Assembly: GCF_018069625.1 (NCBI RefSeq)
Contig: NZ_CP072941.1
Location: forward strand, 2,790,001 to 2,854,000
Reading direction: 5' to 3'
Source of the DNA: Streptomyces yatensis
Lineage (GTDB): Bacteria > Actinomycetota > Actinomycetes > Streptomycetales > Streptomycetaceae
DNA length: 64,000 nucleotides
In this document: positions 63,517 through 64,000 of the stretch, in pieces
How positions within the stretch are numbered: the first letter of the stretch is position 1
Layout of the letters: each line of letters starts with the position of its first letter
Program-made: the position numbers and the translations under genes
The notes under the pieces: generated by a model
The model's database searches: none
What the model saw: only the letters and a program-made list of their open reading frames with translations
Told to the model about the DNA's origin: nothing

Positions 63517-63636
63517 GAGAGGGCCTTGGGTGGTCGGGTACGGCGTCGGATTGCTCGGAGGGCTCAGGGGCTCAGAGGGATCAGGGGGCTCGGAGGGAGG
63601 CTCGGAGGGATCAGAGGGCTCAGCTAGCTCGATGGC
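63517..63636. repeat. Short purine-rich tandem repeats between ABC genes
   Basis: About 63556-63625 is built of imperfect copies of GGCTC(A/G)GAGGGATCAG. No terminator is obvious, so the two ABC genes may still be cotranscribed. Confidence 0.6.
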
Positions 63637-64000
63637 TCAGATGGCGAGCGGTTCATCGGCCGTGGACCGGCCGGTGATGGCGAGGAAGGCGTCCTGGAGG
63701 CTGGCGGCCGGATCGCCCGCGTAGCGGCTCTTGAGCTCGGCGGAGGTGCCCTCGGCGACGATCCGCCCGGCGTCCACGACCACGATCCGGTCGGCGAGCG
63801 CATCGGCCTCGTCCAGGTAGTGGGTGGTGAGGAAGACCGTGGTGCCGTGCTCGGCGCGGACGCGCCGCACCAGGTCCCACAGCTCGGCCCGGCTGCCGGG
63901 GTCGAGACCGGTGGTGGGCTCGTCGAGGAAGAGCACCTCGGGCCGGTTGACCAGGCCCAGCGCGATCTCCACGCGGCGGCGCTGACCGCCGGAGAGGGCC
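63637..64000 (-). CDS. ABC transporter ATP-binding protein, C-terminal part (cut by window edge)
   Basis: The last about 120 codons of a DrrA-like ATPase; the N-terminal part with Walker A is beyond the right edge. The frame opens with the signature [15 protein letters not shown], then Walker [14 protein letters not shown], the switch His region [25 protein letters not shown], and the DrrA-type C-terminal extension [13 protein letters not shown]. It powers the permease encoded downstream. Confidence 0.9.
   Translation of the reverse strand, partial: ALSGGQRRRVEIALGLVNRPEVLFLDEPTTGLDPGSRAELWDLVRRVRAEHGTTVFLTTHYLDEADALADRIVVVDAGRIVAEGTSAELKSRYAGDPAASLQDAFLAITGRSTADEPLAI

Overview
The window is about 73% G+C, with GTG/TTG starts, ATGA/TGATG overlaps between genes and many actinobacterial families (F420-type LLM oxidoreductase, crotonyl-CoA carboxylase/reductase, SAV_2336-type and CU044_2847-type proteins, an AdaA-AlkA fusion). 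This is a Streptomyces chromosome; the species cannot be resolved from sequence alone. No tRNA, rRNA, CRISPR array, prophage or intact insertion sequence was recognised.

Layout. 0-9.3 kb: an M20 peptidase (cut by the left edge) coupled to an M55 D-aminopeptidase with a DasR-like operator; a methyltransferase coupled to a large PAS-GAF-PP2C-ATPase phosphatase; an MFS exporter fused to three transthyretin-like domains; an SRPBCC protein; and a radical SAM protein behind a near-consensus SOS box, followed by a 14 x 14 bp tandem repeat. 9.3-26.6 kb: lipid and acyl-CoA metabolism. A HEAT-repeat gene, a double-module 3-hydroxyacyl-CoA dehydrogenase and a TetR regulator come first. They are separated by two secreted glycosidases (GH97, GH95-like) from an ethylmalonyl-CoA pathway operon (ccr, ethylmalonyl-CoA mutase, methylmalyl-CoA lyase, MaoC hydratase, acyl-CoA dehydrogenase), which is followed by psd and pssA. 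26.8-32.6 kb: glycerate kinase, ADP-ribosylglycohydrolase, a frameshifted small membrane-protein gene divergent from a sirtuin, and the alkylation repair genes ogt and adaA-alkA.

32.7-41.2 kb is the most unusual part. It is a four-gene cassette of the vWA-MoxR-VMAP type: a trypsin-co-occurring protein, a VMAP protein with an intact trypsin triad, a MoxR AAA+ ATPase, and a 1518-residue protein. The last joins a SAV_2336/vWA-like module, two kinase-like domains without catalytic residues, a zinc ribbon and a ParA/MinD-like domain with a broken Walker A. It looks like an NTP-dependent conflict or defence system with a protease effector.

41.2-64 kb: an orphan hemC, an FAD oxidoreductase, an inositol-phosphatase-like gene, about 0.9 kb of extremely GC-rich repeat, an exporter plus O-methyltransferase, and a reductive pyrimidine (or hydantoin) catabolic cluster. 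That cluster runs nitrilase-type amidohydrolase, aminotransferase, dihydropyrimidinase, F420-type oxidoreductase, NCS1 permease; no classical dihydropyrimidine dehydrogenase is present. After it come an AT-rich island inside inverted repeats, a Pro/Ala-rich hypothetical gene, a MarR-MFS-cysteine-hydrolase-like unit, gamma-glutamyltransferase, a membrane-anchored hypothetical protein and a drug-type ABC exporter cut by the right edge.
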